From assembly GCF_001044255.1 (NCBI RefSeq), contig NZ_JYNX01000032.1:47985-111592 (forward strand): a DNA stretch of 63,608 nt, read 5' to 3'. Below are positions 39,253-47,907 of the stretch, one piece after another (position 1 is the first letter of the stretch; each line of letters begins with the position of its first letter). The notes beneath the pieces were generated by a model. That model worked only from the letters and a program-made list of their open reading frames with translations. It had not been told where the DNA came from and searched no databases. This stretch comes from Mycolicibacterium chubuense. GTDB lineage: Bacteria > Actinomycetota > Actinomycetes > Mycobacteriales > Mycobacteriaceae. A program made the translations under genes and the position numbers.

Positions 39253-40472
39253 GCGCGAGCGGTCCCCGGCACCGCCGGGATGGCCAGCAGCGGGAACAGC
39301 GCGCACACCGCGAAGGCCGCCGGGTAACCCGCGACCCCGATCAGAGCGCCGAACAGCGGGGGAGTGACCCCGGCGGTGAGGAGCTGGGTGGTGTTCTGAG
39401 TGCCCAGGGCCCGTCCGCTCCAGAACGGTCCGGCGATCTCGGCGATCGCCGTGAAGGCCAGCCCGTTGTCCGACACCGTCACCACCGAGGCCACCATCAT
39501 CAGCGCGATGCTCACCGGTGAGTCCAGCCAATCGGTCAGCGCCAGCAGCGCCATCGCGGCGGCGGCAGCGACGGCGATGGTGCGGACGGGGCGCATCCGC
39601 GAGCTCAGCACGTCACCGGAGCGCTTGAGCACGGCATCCGACCACCTGCCCGCGCCGATCCGCCCGCCGGCGCCGAGGATCTGGGCGACGGTCACCAGCG
39701 CCCCCGCCGAGCCGGCGGACCACCCGCGGTCGGTGATCAGCCACGCGAGGGTGAACGTCCACACCATCGCCTGGGGTGCCACGAGCAGCAGGGACGTCAG
39801 GTGGATGCGCACCAGAAGTGACGAGGCGCGGTAGGGGTTGGCCAACTCGGCGTCGTCGGCCTCGGCCCGGGCCGGCCGCGGCGGGTCGAGCACTGCCACG
39901 GCGCACACCACCGCCGAGACCGCGCAGACGATGGCCGGGAAGGCCAGGGCGCTCGACACTCCACCCGTCTCGGCCAGCCGCGGGATCACCAGCGCGCCCA
40001 GGCCGACCCCCAGCGGCTGGGCGGTCTGCCGGATCCCCATCACCAGGCCGCGCTTCTCGGCGTCGAACCACCCCACCACGAGGCGGCCACTCGCGGTGTT
40101 GCTACTCGCCGCCGCCATGCCGCCGAGGAACAGGAAGATCCCCACAGCCACCAGGGAGTCCGCCGCTGCGGCGCCGAATGCCGCGGCCGCGGTCAACGTC
40201 GACCCGAGCGTCAGCACCACCCGCTCGCCGACCCGGTCGACGACGTACCCCCACGCGATCAGCGTCACCACCATGCCGAGGCTGGGCAGCGCCGACATCA
40301 GGCCGGCCTGCGCGAGGTCCAGCCCGCGCTCGCGGTGCAGCGTGGGTATGAGGAAGGCCACACCGTTGATGAACACGTTGGCGCACAACGTCGCGCCGAG
40401 GGCGACGACCAGCATCGACCATCGTCGCCCGGTGCCGATCGCCGAAGTGCTCACGGGGCCATGGTTCCACAT
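39240..40472 (-). CDS. Major facilitator superfamily transporter (Rv2994-like)
   Basis: 410 residues with about 12 membrane helices. The loop 2-3 motif is WGYVVDRVGERVVL. A central Glu/Asp-rich loop (DPPRPARAEADDAEL) and a second-half loop (GAGRWSDAVLKRSGD) are also typical. Substrate unknown. The ATG at 40472 is taken with CATTCT 7 bases upstream; GTG 40454 is an alternative. A pair of motifs with the LtbR consensus and the same 24-base spacing as upstream of leuC overlaps its promoter, hinting at export of a branched-chain or related amino acid. Confidence 0.88.
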   Translation of the reverse strand: MWNHGPVSTSAIGTGRRWSMLVVALGATLCANVFINGVAFLIPTLHRERGLDLAQAGLMSALPSLGMVVTLIAWGYVVDRVGERVVLTLGSTLTAAAAFGAAAADSLVAVGIFLFLGGMAAASSNTASGRLVVGWFDAEKRGLVMGIRQTAQPLGVGLGALVIPRLAETGGVSSALAFPAIVCAVSAVVCAVAVLDPPRPARAEADDAELANPYRASSLLVRIHLTSLLLVAPQAMVWTFTLAWLITDRGWSAGSAGALVTVAQILGAGGRIGAGRWSDAVLKRSGDVLSSRMRPVRTIAVAAAAAMALLALTDWLDSPVSIALMMVASVVTVSDNGLAFTAIAEIAGPFWSGRALGTQNTTQLLTAGVTPPLFGALIGVAGYPAAFAVCALFPLLAIPAVPGTARAHRD

Positions 40473-40475
40473 GCG

Positions 40476-40511
40476 TCTCAGAATGCTGAACTATCATCCC
40501 ATATAGTGAGA
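40476..40511. promoter_or_regulatory. Candidate LtbR/IclR operator upstream of the MFS gene
   Basis: TCTCAG (40476-40481) and GTGAGA (40506-40511) are separated by 24 bases. The right part, CATATAGTGAGA (40500-40511), agrees at all 12 positions with the corynebacterial LtbR consensus CA(T/C)ATAGTGAGA as I remember it. It spans the expected MFS promoter and lies 62-97 bases upstream of the FAH-family gene. Confidence 0.6.
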
Positions 40512-40559
40512 TACCCTTCCGGAGTCCCACGTCGTCGCGGCGGAGCCCAGCCCGGGCAC

Positions 40560-40565
40560 TAGGCT
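40560..40565 (+). promoter_or_regulatory. -10 element of the FAH-gltX operon
   Basis: TAGGCT, 7 bases before the ATG at 40573. Confidence 0.55.
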
Positions 40566-40572
40566 GAGGCCC

Positions 40573-41361
40573 ATGCGCCTTGGTCGAATCGCCAGCCCCG
40601 ACGGGGTCGCCTTCGTCGTCATCGAGGGACCGTCCGAGAATCCTGCCGAGGCGGTCGCGCGTGAGATCGCCGAACATCCGTTCGGCTCACCGACCTTCAC
40701 CGGGCGGCAGTGGCCTCTGGCCGACGTTCGACTGCTGGCCCCGATCCTGGCGAGCAAGGTCGTCTGCATGGGCAAGAACTACGCCGCACACATCGAGGAG
40801 ATGGGCGGCGGCACGTTCGAGGATCCGATCATCTTCCTCAAGCCGAACACCGCGATCATCGGGCCCAACACCGCGATCCAACTGCCCGCCGACGCCCACC
40901 CGGTGCACTTCGAGGGTGAGCTCGCTGCGGTGATCGGCAGGCCCTGCAAGGACGTGCCTGCCGCTCGTGCCGCCGAGAACATCCTCGGGTACACCATCGC
41001 CAACGACGTCTCCGCCCGCGATCAGCAGGCCAAGGACGGCCAGTGGATGCGCGCCAAGGGCCACGACACGTTCTGTCCGGTCGGTCCGTGGATCGTCACC
41101 GACGTCGACCCCGCCGATCTGGAGATCCGCACCGAGGTCAACGGAGAGGTCAAGCAGCGCAGCCGAACGTCGTTGATGATCCACGACATCGGCGCGATCA
41201 TCGAATGGATCTCCGCGGTGATGACCTTGCTGCCCGGGGACCTCATCCTGACCGGGACCCCGGAGGGCGTCGGGCCCCTCGAGCACGGCGACACGGTCAG
41301 CGTCAGCATCGAAGGCATCGGAACTCTCACCAATCCCGTTGTGCGCAAAGGAAAGTCGTGA
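40573..41361 (+). CDS. Fumarylacetoacetate hydrolase-family protein (Rv2993c-like)
   Basis: 262 residues, two-domain FAH/HpaG family. Motifs are [14 protein letters not shown], the metal site around [11 protein letters not shown] (E-x-E type), [11 protein letters not shown], and [16 protein letters not shown]. Candidates are hydrolysis of an acylpyruvate or decarboxylation of oxaloacetate. Its stop overlaps the gltX GTG (GTGA), so it is coupled to a tRNA synthetase, an arrangement shared with M. tuberculosis but unexplained. Confidence 0.93.
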   Translation: MRLGRIASPDGVAFVVIEGPSENPAEAVAREIAEHPFGSPTFTGRQWPLADVRLLAPILASKVVCMGKNYAAHIEEMGGGTFEDPIIFLKPNTAIIGPNTAIQLPADAHPVHFEGELAAVIGRPCKDVPAARAAENILGYTIANDVSARDQQAKDGQWMRAKGHDTFCPVGPWIVTDVDPADLEIRTEVNGEVKQRSRTSLMIHDIGAIIEWISAVMTLLPGDLILTGTPEGVGPLEHGDTVSVSIEGIGTLTNPVVRKGKS

Positions 41362-42848
41362 CAAGCCCCACTCAGGCCGTTCGAGTCAGATTCTGCCCCT
41401 CCCCGACCGGCACGCCGCATGTCGGGTTGATCCGTACCGCGCTGTTCAACTGGGCGTACGCCCGGCACACCGGCGGCACCTTCGTGTTCCGGATCGAGGA
41501 CACCGACTCCGCGCGCGACAGCGAGCAGAGTTACCAGGCGCTGCTCGACGCGCTGCGATGGCTCGGACTCGACTGGGACGAGGGGCCGGAGGTCGGCGGA
41601 CCCTATGAGCCCTACCGGCAGTCGGGTCGACGCGAGCTCTACACCGACGTGCTGAACCGGCTGATCGACGCCGGCGACGCCTACGAGGCCTTCTCCACCG
41701 CCGAGGAGGTGGAAGCTCGCCATCTGGCCGCCGGTCGCAACCCCAAGCTCGGCTACGACAACCACGACCGCGACCTCACCGACGAGCAGCGGGCGGCTTT
41801 CCGCGCCGAGGGCCGCCGGCCGGTGGTGCGGCTGCGCATGCCCGACACGGACATGACGTGGGACGACCTGGTCCGCGGGCCGACGACGTTCCCGGCCGGC
41901 TCGATCCCGGACTTCGCGCTGACCCGCGGCAACGGAGAACCCTTGTACACGTTGGTCAATCCGGTCGACGACGCGCTGATGAAGATCACGCATGTGCTGC
42001 GGGGCGAAGACCTGTTGCCGTCCACGCCGCGCCAGCTCGCGCTCTATGCCGCCCTGGAGCGGCTCGGCATCGCCGACGGCACACCCCGGTTCGCGCACCT
42101 GCCGCCGGTGCTCGGCGACGGGAACAAGAAGCTGTCAAAGCGTGATCCGCAGTCCAACCTGTTCCTGCACCGCGATCGCGGCTTCATCCCCGAGGGCCTG
42201 CTCAACTACCTTGCGCTGCTCGGCTGGTCGATCGCCGACGACCGAGACGTGTTCAGCCTCGAGGAGATGGTCGCGGCGTTCGACGTGGTCGACGTCAACT
42301 CCAACCCCGCACGGTTCGACCAGAAGAAGGCCGACGCGCTCAACGCCGAGCACATCCGGTTGCTCGAGCCGGCGGAGTTCACCCGCCGTCTCGCGCGGTT
42401 CTTCGCCGAGCACGGCCACGACACCGGTCTGGGCGAGGCGCAGTTCGCCGAAGCCGCGGGGCTGGTGCAGACGCGCATCGTCGTGCTGGGCGACGCCTGG
42501 GATCTGCTCAAGTTCCTCGACGACGGCGCGTTCGGTCTCGACGAGAAGTCCGCCGGCAAGGAACTGCGGCCCGAGGCCGTACCGGTGCTCGACGCGGCGA
42601 TCGCCGCGCTGGAGGCTGCCGGCGAGTGGAATCACACCACGCTGGAGGACGCGCTGAAAGGGGCGCTGATCGACGGTCTCGAACTCAAGCCCCGCAAGGC
42701 CTTCGGTCCGGTGCGGGTGGCCGTCACCGGGTCCTCGGTGAGCCCGCCGCTGTACGAGTCGCTGGAGCTGCTGGGCCGCGAGCGCACGCTGGCCCGGCTG
42801 CGGGCGGGCCGGGACCACGCCGCGGCGGGGGTGGACCCAGGGGTGTGA
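41358..42848 (+). CDS. gltX: Glutamyl-tRNA synthetase (non-discriminating type expected)
   Basis: 496 residues, class I synthetase. The HIGH-like motif is in [18 protein letters not shown] and the KMSKS-like motif is KLSKRD. The C-terminal alpha-helical anticodon-binding cage follows. In organisms without GlnRS, as in mycobacteria, it charges both tRNA-Glu and tRNA-Gln with glutamate; GatCAB in this same window then repairs Glu-tRNA(Gln). Two tRNA genes for exactly these acceptors lie downstream. It overlaps the FAH-family gene in GTGA. Confidence 0.97.
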   Translation: MTSPTQAVRVRFCPSPTGTPHVGLIRTALFNWAYARHTGGTFVFRIEDTDSARDSEQSYQALLDALRWLGLDWDEGPEVGGPYEPYRQSGRRELYTDVLNRLIDAGDAYEAFSTAEEVEARHLAAGRNPKLGYDNHDRDLTDEQRAAFRAEGRRPVVRLRMPDTDMTWDDLVRGPTTFPAGSIPDFALTRGNGEPLYTLVNPVDDALMKITHVLRGEDLLPSTPRQLALYAALERLGIADGTPRFAHLPPVLGDGNKKLSKRDPQSNLFLHRDRGFIPEGLLNYLALLGWSIADDRDVFSLEEMVAAFDVVDVNSNPARFDQKKADALNAEHIRLLEPAEFTRRLARFFAEHGHDTGLGEAQFAEAAGLVQTRIVVLGDAWDLLKFLDDGAFGLDEKSAGKELRPEAVPVLDAAIAALEAAGEWNHTTLEDALKGALIDGLELKPRKAFGPVRVAVTGSSVSPPLYESLELLGRERTLARLRAGRDHAAAGVDPGV

Positions 42849-42874
42849 AAGCACCCCGAGATCTTTGGTAGTCT
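42846..42874 (+). promoter_or_regulatory. Candidate promoter of the tRNA-Gln/tRNA-Glu pair
   Basis: -35-like TGAAAG (42846-42851), 17-base spacer, -10 TAGTCT (42869-42874). It begins at the very end of gltX and would allow tRNA expression independent of gltX. Confidence 0.45.
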
Positions 42875-42934
42875 GCTCGTCGGCCCGCCAGAAGCCCGCC
42901 GTAGCGCCACTGCGGTGAGCTGGGTCAGGAAAAG

Positions 42935-42959
42935 TGCCTATGACCTGCAGTGATAGGCA
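42935..42959 (+). other. Inverted repeat 5 bases upstream of tRNA-Gln
   Basis: TGCCTAT and ATAGGCA, perfect 7-base arms around 11 bases. In the precursor RNA it would form a hairpin next to the RNase P cut site. Confidence 0.4.
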
Positions 42960-42964
42960 GCCAA

Positions 42965-43036
42965 TGGGGTATGGTGTAATTGGCAACACAGCTGATTCTG
43001 GTTCAGCCATTCTAGGTTCGAGTCCTGGTACCCCAG
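42965..43036 (+). tRNA. tRNA-Gln (anticodon CUG)
   Basis: 72 bases. Acceptor arms TGGGGTA and TACCCCA pair over 7 bases. The anticodon stem GCTGA/TCAGC has loop TTCTGGT, so the anticodon is CUG and it reads CAG. The T loop has TTCGAGT. CCA is encoded directly after the discriminator (43037-43039). It is the substrate of misacylation by GltX and amidation by GatCAB. Confidence 0.95.
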
Positions 43037-43099
43037 CCAACGATCGGATTAGGCCAGCTTTGTTCCCTGAGCTATGCTGTCCCTCCGAAACATGTTCTA

Positions 43100-43172
43100 G
43101 CCCCCGTCGTCTAGCGGCCTAGGACGCCGCCCTCTCACGGCGGTAGCGTGGGTTCGAATCCCATCGGGGGTA
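43100..43172 (+). tRNA. tRNA-Glu (anticodon CUC)
   Basis: 73 bases. Acceptor arms GCCCCCG and CGGGGGT pair with a terminal G-U. The anticodon stem CCGCC/GGCGG has loop CTCTCAC, so the anticodon is CUC, reading GAG. The T loop has TTCGAAT. CCA follows at 43173-43175. It has 63 bases between it and tRNA-Gln, so it is one transcript. Confidence 0.95.
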
Positions 43173-43177
43173 CCACC

Positions 43178-43205
43178 GCTCCGGATCCCGGCGATCCGGA
43201 GCTTT
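43178..43205 (+). terminator. Terminator of the tRNA pair
   Basis: A perfect 10-base stem, GCTCCGGATC (43178-43187) with GATCCGGAGC (43193-43202), 5-base loop, then TTT. It lies 2 bases after the encoded CCA of tRNA-Glu and can also serve the convergent iclR gene. Confidence 0.8.
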
Positions 43206-43212
43206 GTGGTTT

Positions 43213-43914
43213 CTAGAGTCTGCGTGTCAGCGCGTCGGCCGCCGCCACCAGGTCGGCGGCCCAGCGCGCGCCCGGCCGCCGGCCCATCCGGTCGATCGGC
43301 CCCGAGACCGACACCGCGGCGATGACGGCTCCGCGCCCGTCGCGCACCGGCGCCGACACGCTGGCGACGCCCGGTTCGCGTTCGGCCACGCTCTGCGCCC
43401 AGCCCCGCCGGCGCACCTCCGCCAGAGTGCGGTCGGTGAACGCCGCGGCGGGAAGCACGCTCTGCTGGGTGGCTGCGTCGGCGTAGGCGAGCAGCACCTT
43501 GGCCCCCGATCCCGCGGTCATCGGCAGGCGCGTTCCGATCGGGACCGTATCGCGAAGACCGGCAGGCGGTTCCAGCGCCGCGACGCAGATCCGCGCGGTG
43601 CCGTCGCGGCGGTAGAGCTGCACGCTCTCCCCGGTCAGTTCCCGCAGGCGCGGCAGTACCGCGGCCCCGGCCGCCAGCAGCGGATCGCGGACGTGGCTGG
43701 CCAGCTCGGCGAGCGCGGGGCCGAGGCACCACTGCCCGTCGCCGTCGCGCGCGAGCATCCGGTGCGTCTCCAGTCCGACGGCCAGCCGGTGCGCGGTGGC
43801 GCGGGGCAGCGCCGTGCGGTCGCACAGATCGGCCAGCCCGCACGGTGACTCGGCCACCGCGTGCAGCACCGCCACCGCTTTGTCCAGCACGCCGATGCCG
43901 CTATCCTGTCTCAC
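43213..43914 (-). CDS. IclR-family regulator of leucine genes (LtbR/NdgR-like)
   Basis: 233 residues. The N-terminal winged helix is at about 8-60 ([40 protein letters not shown]). The C-terminal effector domain starts near 75 ([24 protein letters not shown] near the end). It is divergent from leuCD, as are corynebacterial ltbR and streptomycete ndgR. The GTG at 43914 has TAGTAT 6 bases upstream. A paired TCTCAC/GTGAGA motif covers both start regions, which fits repression of leuCD and self-control. Confidence 0.9.
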   Translation of the reverse strand: MRQDSGIGVLDKAVAVLHAVAESPCGLADLCDRTALPRATAHRLAVGLETHRMLARDGDGQWCLGPALAELASHVRDPLLAAGAAVLPRLRELTGESVQLYRRDGTARICVAALEPPAGLRDTVPIGTRLPMTAGSGAKVLLAYADAATQQSVLPAAAFTDRTLAEVRRRGWAQSVAEREPGVASVSAPVRDGRGAVIAAVSVSGPIDRMGRRPGARWAADLVAAADALTRRL

Positions 43915-43944
43915 AAGGAGATACTAGCTTCCCAGAATGTGAGA
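43909..43944. promoter_or_regulatory. Candidate IclR operator in the iclR-leuC spacer
   Basis: TCTCAC (43909-43914) and GTGAGA (43939-43944) form an inverted repeat with 24 bases between. The right extension CAGAATGTGAGA matches 9 of 12 positions of the LtbR consensus. It covers the iclR start codon and ends on the first base of the leuC ATG. Confidence 0.55.
43921..43926 (-). promoter_or_regulatory. -10 element of the iclR gene
   Basis: TAGTAT on the minus strand, 6 bases before the GTG at 43914, inside the operator candidate. Confidence 0.5.
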
Positions 43945-45404
43945 TGGTCAAGATGGACAACGCGCACAGCCCGCGCACCATGGCCGAGAAGGTGTGGAGC
44001 GATCACGTCGTCGTCGAGGGCGCCGGCACCGGCGACGCCCGAGAGCCCGACCTGATCTACATCGACCTGCACCTCGTGCACGAGGTCACCAGCCCGCAGG
44101 CGTTCGACGGTCTGCGGCTGGCGCAGCGTCCGGTACGGCGCCCCGATCTGACCATCGCCACCGAGGATCACAACGTGCCCACGGTCGACATCGACAAGCC
44201 GATCGCCGACCCGGTGTCGCGCACCCAGGTGGAGACGTTGCGCCGCAACTGCGAAGAATTCGGCATCCGGCTGCATCCGATGGGTGATGCCGAGCAGGGC
44301 ATCGTGCACATCATCGGGCCGCAGTTGGGTCTGACGCAGCCCGGCATGACCGTCGTCTGCGGCGACAGCCACACGTCCACGCACGGCGCGTTCGGGGCGC
44401 TGGCGATGGGCATCGGCACGTCGGAGGTCGAACACGTCCTCGCCACCCAGACGCTTCCGCTGCGGCCGTTCAGGACGATGGCGGTCAACGTCGACGGCGA
44501 ACTGCCGCCCGGCGTCAGCGCCAAGGACATCATCCTGGCCGTGATCGCCCAGATCGGCACCGGAGGTGGACAGGGTCACGTCATCGAGTACCGGGGCAGC
44601 GCCATCGAATCGCTGTCGATGGAGGGCCGAATGACGATCTGCAACATGAGCATCGAGGCGGGCGCCCGCGCCGGCATGGTGGCTCCCGACGACACCACCT
44701 TCGAGTTCCTCAAGGGCCGCCCGCACGCCCCGACCGGTGCCGCGTGGGACGAAGCCGTCGCCGCGTGGCGTCAGCTGCGCACCGACGAGGGAGCGCACTT
44801 CGACACCGAGGTGCACATCGACGCCTCGACGCTCAGCCCGTTCGTGACCTGGGGGACCAACCCCGGTCAGGGCGTGCCGCTGGGCGGGTCCGTACCCGAT
44901 CCCGAGGAGATGTTCGACGAGGCGCAGCGCCAGACCGCCGAAAAGGCTTTGGCGTACATGGGCCTTCAGGCGGGCACCCCGATGCGCGACATCGCGGTCG
45001 ACGCGGTGTTCGTCGGATCGTGCACCAACGGCAGGATCGAGGATCTGCGGGTGGTCGCCGACGTGCTGCGCGGCCGCACCGTCGCCGACGGGGTCCGGAT
45101 GCTGATCGTGCCCGGATCCATGCGGGTGCGCGCACAGGCCGAATCCGAAGGCCTGGGCGAGATCTTCACCGCAGCGGGCGCGGAGTGGCGGCAGGCCGGG
45201 TGCTCGATGTGCCTGGGCATGAATCCCGACCAGCTCGCCCCGGGGGAGCGGTGCGCCTCGACGTCCAACCGCAATTTCGAGGGACGGCAGGGCAAGGGCG
45301 GCCGCACCCATCTGGTGTCGCCCGCGGTCGCCGCGGCGACCGCGGTGCGCGGCACCCTGTCCTCCCCGGCCGACCTCATTCCCGCGACGAGCCACGGAAA
45401 GTAG
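43944..45404 (+). CDS. leuC: 3-isopropylmalate dehydratase, large subunit
   Basis: 486 residues, aconitase family. [16 protein letters not shown] [42 protein letters not shown], and the 4Fe-4S cysteines in VGSCTNGR and [10 protein letters not shown] are all visible. It isomerises 2- to 3-isopropylmalate in leucine synthesis with LeuD. ATG 43944 or ATG 43953 could be the start, as both are in frame. A likely -10 is TAGCTT (43925-43930). leuD follows 7 bases later. Confidence 0.97.
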   Translation: MVKMDNAHSPRTMAEKVWSDHVVVEGAGTGDAREPDLIYIDLHLVHEVTSPQAFDGLRLAQRPVRRPDLTIATEDHNVPTVDIDKPIADPVSRTQVETLRRNCEEFGIRLHPMGDAEQGIVHIIGPQLGLTQPGMTVVCGDSHTSTHGAFGALAMGIGTSEVEHVLATQTLPLRPFRTMAVNVDGELPPGVSAKDIILAVIAQIGTGGGQGHVIEYRGSAIESLSMEGRMTICNMSIEAGARAGMVAPDDTTFEFLKGRPHAPTGAAWDEAVAAWRQLRTDEGAHFDTEVHIDASTLSPFVTWGTNPGQGVPLGGSVPDPEEMFDEAQRQTAEKALAYMGLQAGTPMRDIAVDAVFVGSCTNGRIEDLRVVADVLRGRTVADGVRMLIVPGSMRVRAQAESEGLGEIFTAAGAEWRQAGCSMCLGMNPDQLAPGERCASTSNRNFEGRQGKGGRTHLVSPAVAAATAVRGTLSSPADLIPATSHGK

Positions 45405-45411
45405 AACTGCG

Positions 45412-46005
45412 ATGGAAGCCTTCACGACCCATACCGGAATCGGCGTGCCGCTGCGCCGCACCAACGTCGACACCGACCAGATCATCCCGGCGGTCTATCT
45501 GAAGCGGGTGACGCGCACAGGATTCGAGGACGGATTGTTCGCGGCCTGGCGCAACGATCCGGCTTTCGTGCTCAATCAACCGCCCTTCGACCGGGGTTCG
45601 GTTCTGGTGGCGGGGCCCGATTTCGGCACCGGATCGTCACGCGAACATGCGGTGTGGGCACTCATGGACTTCGGTTTCCGGGTGGTCATCTCGTCCCGAT
45701 TCGCCGATATTTTCCGGGGAAACGCGGGTAAGGCCGGTCTTCTGGCGGCCGAAGTGGCACAGGACGACGTGGAATTGTTGTGGAAAATCATCGAGCAGCA
45801 TCCCGGGACGGAAATCACTGTCAATCTTCAAGATCGGACCGTCACCGCGGGAACGACTGTGGTGCCGTTCAACATTGACGACTACACCGCGTGGCGGCTG
45901 CTCGAAGGACTCGACGATATAGGCCTTACGCTGCGGAAAGTCGCCGAAATCGAGGAATTCGAAACGCGTCGGCCCGAGTGGAAACCACGTACTCTGCCGG
46001 CCTGA
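45412..46005 (+). CDS. leuD: 3-isopropylmalate dehydratase, small subunit
   Basis: 197 residues, the swivelling domain. [22 protein letters not shown] and [34 protein letters not shown] match LeuD. It completes the active site of LeuC. The last third (about 45640 onward) uses more A/T-ending codons (aaa, gaa, ttg) than its neighbours, a compositional dip that continues into the hupB upstream region. Confidence 0.97.
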   Translation: MEAFTTHTGIGVPLRRTNVDTDQIIPAVYLKRVTRTGFEDGLFAAWRNDPAFVLNQPPFDRGSVLVAGPDFGTGSSREHAVWALMDFGFRVVISSRFADIFRGNAGKAGLLAAEVAQDDVELLWKIIEQHPGTEITVNLQDRTVTAGTTVVPFNIDDYTAWRLLEGLDDIGLTLRKVAEIEEFETRRPEWKPRTLPA

Positions 46006-46130
46006 TTCGGCGCTGAAATAGGCGAAATCGCCCCGCTGCAATCCGCTTTTGGACCCGTCCGGCAGGACCCGAAGGGGGCCAACCGGATTGAAAAAAGTTC
46101 GCTGGCGCGCCCTGAAATTGCGCGTGGCTC

Positions 46131-46160
46131 TTGGAAATCAGCAGGGATTGGGTTTACCGT
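46131..46160 (+). promoter_or_regulatory. SigA-type promoter of hupB
   Basis: -35 TTGGAA (46131-46136), 18-base spacer, -10 TACCGT (46155-46160). It gives a leader of about 40 bases with two purine-rich sites (aaggagga at 46178 and ggagg at 46197). Confidence 0.65.
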
Positions 46161-46207
46161 GTCCTCTAGTCGGTCCAAGGAGGACCACTGGTTCCCGGAG
46201 GTTTTGC

Positions 46208-46879
46208 ATGAACAAAGCAGAGCTCATCGACGTACTCACGGAGAAATTGGGCTCGGATCGTCGGCAGGCGACCGCAGCGGTGGAGAACGTCGTCGACACC
46301 ATCGTGCGCGCGGTGCACAAGGGTGACAGCGTCACCATCACCGGCTTCGGTGTCTTCGAGCAGCGGCGCCGCGCCGCTCGCGTCGCCCGCAATCCGCGCA
46401 CCGGCGAGACGGTCAAGGTCAAGCCGACGTCTGTGCCTGCCTTCCGTCCCGGCGCTCAGTTCAAAGCCGTTGTCTCCGGCGCGCAGAAGCTTCCGGCCGA
46501 AGGCCCGGCAGTGAAGCGCGGTGTCACCGCGGGCAGCACTGCGCGCAAGGCGGCCAAGAAGGCTCCGGCGAAGAAGGCTGCTCCGGCGAAGAAGGCCGCG
46601 CCCGCCAAGAAGGCTCCGGCCAAGAAGGCTGCTCCGGCGAAGAAGGCCGCGCCCGCCAAGAAGGCTCCGGCCAAGAAGGCTGCTCCGGCGAAGAAGGCTG
46701 CGCCGGCGAAGAAGGCTCCGGCCAAGAAGGCCGCGACCAAGGCTCCGGCCAAGAAGGCTGCGCCGGCCAAGAAGGCCGCGCCCGCCAAGAAGGCCGCGAC
46801 CAAGGCTCCGGCCAAGAAGGCCGCGCCCGCCAAGAAGGCGCCCGCCAAGAAGGCTCCGGCCAAGCGCGGTCGCAAGTAG
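46208..46879 (+). CDS. hupB: Histone-like DNA-binding protein HupB (HU with histone H1-like tail)
   Basis: 223 residues. Residues 1-90 form an HU domain ([51 protein letters not shown] with the DNA-intercalating proline arm). Residues about 103-223 are a Lys/Ala/Pro tail of PAKKA-type repeats ending KRGRK. It compacts the nucleoid and also acts in iron regulation and on the surface in mycobacteria. A ggagg site is 6 bases before the ATG. The tail length varies among species by repeat number. Confidence 0.98.
   Translation: MNKAELIDVLTEKLGSDRRQATAAVENVVDTIVRAVHKGDSVTITGFGVFEQRRRAARVARNPRTGETVKVKPTSVPAFRPGAQFKAVVSGAQKLPAEGPAVKRGVTAGSTARKAAKKAPAKKAAPAKKAAPAKKAPAKKAAPAKKAAPAKKAPAKKAAPAKKAAPAKKAPAKKAATKAPAKKAAPAKKAAPAKKAATKAPAKKAAPAKKAPAKKAPAKRGRK
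46556..46867 (+). repeat. PAKKA-type tandem repeats in the hupB tail
   Basis: Three 51-bp units encoding [17 protein letters not shown] lie head to tail at 46556-46708 (residues 117-167). Shorter variants with KKAATKAP follow. Near-identical DNA invites slippage, so copy number should vary between strains. Confidence 0.85.
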
Positions 46880-46895
46880 TCCGTTTCACCGAACA

Positions 46896-46924
46896 CGCCG
46901 CGGGTCTGGTACCCGCGGCGTTTT
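46896..46924 (+). terminator. Intrinsic terminator of hupB
   Basis: Perfect 10-base stem CGCCGCGGGT / ACCCGCGGCG, loop ctggt, then TTTT. Confidence 0.9.
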
Positions 46925-46974
46925 CGTGTGTCCGGACATGCGGTGAGGCCGCCCCGAATTCTGGTGCGGCGGTA

Positions 46975-47874
46975 CTACTTCGCGGATAGCGGTGAGCTGA
47001 TGTGATCGGCGCACGCGAGCCGTCCGCCCACCAGCGTCAGCACCCAGGTGCTGCCCTTGCGATTGCGTGACTTGTCCGGCCGCACGCCGTCCCGCTCGCA
47101 CCACCAGGCGATGAGGTCGGGAATGACCTCCCCCTGCGTGCAGATCACGGGGTGCGCGGCGGTCGCGGCGATCTCGAGCACACGCTGCCGCGCCTTCTTG
47201 CGGTTGTCGGCGTACGCCTCTGCGGTCAACGCGGGCTCGGTCCGGATCGGCACGCCGAGCTCCTCGGCCAGCGGGTCCAGCGTCTGGTGGCAGCGCACGC
47301 GGTCGGCGGCGAACAGGTCACCGGCGCCGAACGCGAGGAGTTGGCTCACCAGCGCCTCGGCCTGAGCGCGGCCGTGCTTGTCCAGCGGGCGCTTTCGGTC
47401 GTCACCGGTGTACCGGGACTTACTGCCCGCGGTGGCGTGCCGCACGATCAGGACCGTCGTGGTGTCGGCGGGCAGCTCGGTGAAGCGGCGCAGCACCTTG
47501 CGGTCGAGCGCGTACTCCAGCTGCGTCATCGCCTGCTCGACCGGCAACCACTTCAGTTCGTCCACTTCCTCGTTGGGAATGAACTCGCCGCCGACACAGC
47601 GGGCCACCCAGTAGCGCACCTTCTTGGGGATGCCGTCGACCGAATAGCTCACCGAGGGCAGGCGGCGACCGAGGTGGGCGCGGAATCCGGTCTCCTCGGC
47701 GATCTCGCGCGCCGCGGCGACCGGCGCCGTCTCACCCGGGTCGAGCTTGCCCTTGGGCAGCGACCAATCGTCGTAGCGGGGACGGTGCACGACGGCGATC
47801 TCCGGTGTGCCCGTTCCCTCCTGCGGGCGACACAGCACAGCGCCCGCGGCGAGGATCGGTTCGGTTTTCACCAC
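46975..47874 (-). CDS. mutT1: MutT1: Nudix hydrolase fused to histidine phosphatase
   Basis: 299 residues in two domains. The Nudix box is at about 41-63 ([23 protein letters not shown], read as G-x5-E-x7-REUxEExGU). A histidine phosphatase domain follows with the RHA motif [15 protein letters not shown] at about 142. It hydrolyses oxidised nucleotides such as 8-oxo-dGTP and also diadenosine polyphosphates. It starts with tandem GTGs (47874 or 47871) and is 33 bases behind ppk on the same strand. Confidence 0.95.
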   Translation of the reverse strand: MVKTEPILAAGAVLCRPQEGTGTPEIAVVHRPRYDDWSLPKGKLDPGETAPVAAAREIAEETGFRAHLGRRLPSVSYSVDGIPKKVRYWVARCVGGEFIPNEEVDELKWLPVEQAMTQLEYALDRKVLRRFTELPADTTTVLIVRHATAGSKSRYTGDDRKRPLDKHGRAQAEALVSQLLAFGAGDLFAADRVRCHQTLDPLAEELGVPIRTEPALTAEAYADNRKKARQRVLEIAATAAHPVICTQGEVIPDLIAWWCERDGVRPDKSRNRKGSTWVLTLVGGRLACADHISSPLSAK

Positions 47875-47907
47875 CGCCGCACCCGCCTGCCCTGAGAGGA
47901 GAAGGAG

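Noticed and set aside
43937-43939. ATG at 43937 as leuC start
   Set aside because: It is out of frame with leuC; only 43944 and 43953 are in frame.
46556-46867. Possible CRISPR array because of regular repeats
   Set aside because: The repeats are contiguous coding repeats of hupB without spacers.
46456-46896. Ala/Gly/Phe-rich frame and other frames over the hupB tail
   Set aside because: They are shadows of the PAKKA repeats; the HU domain fixes the true frame.
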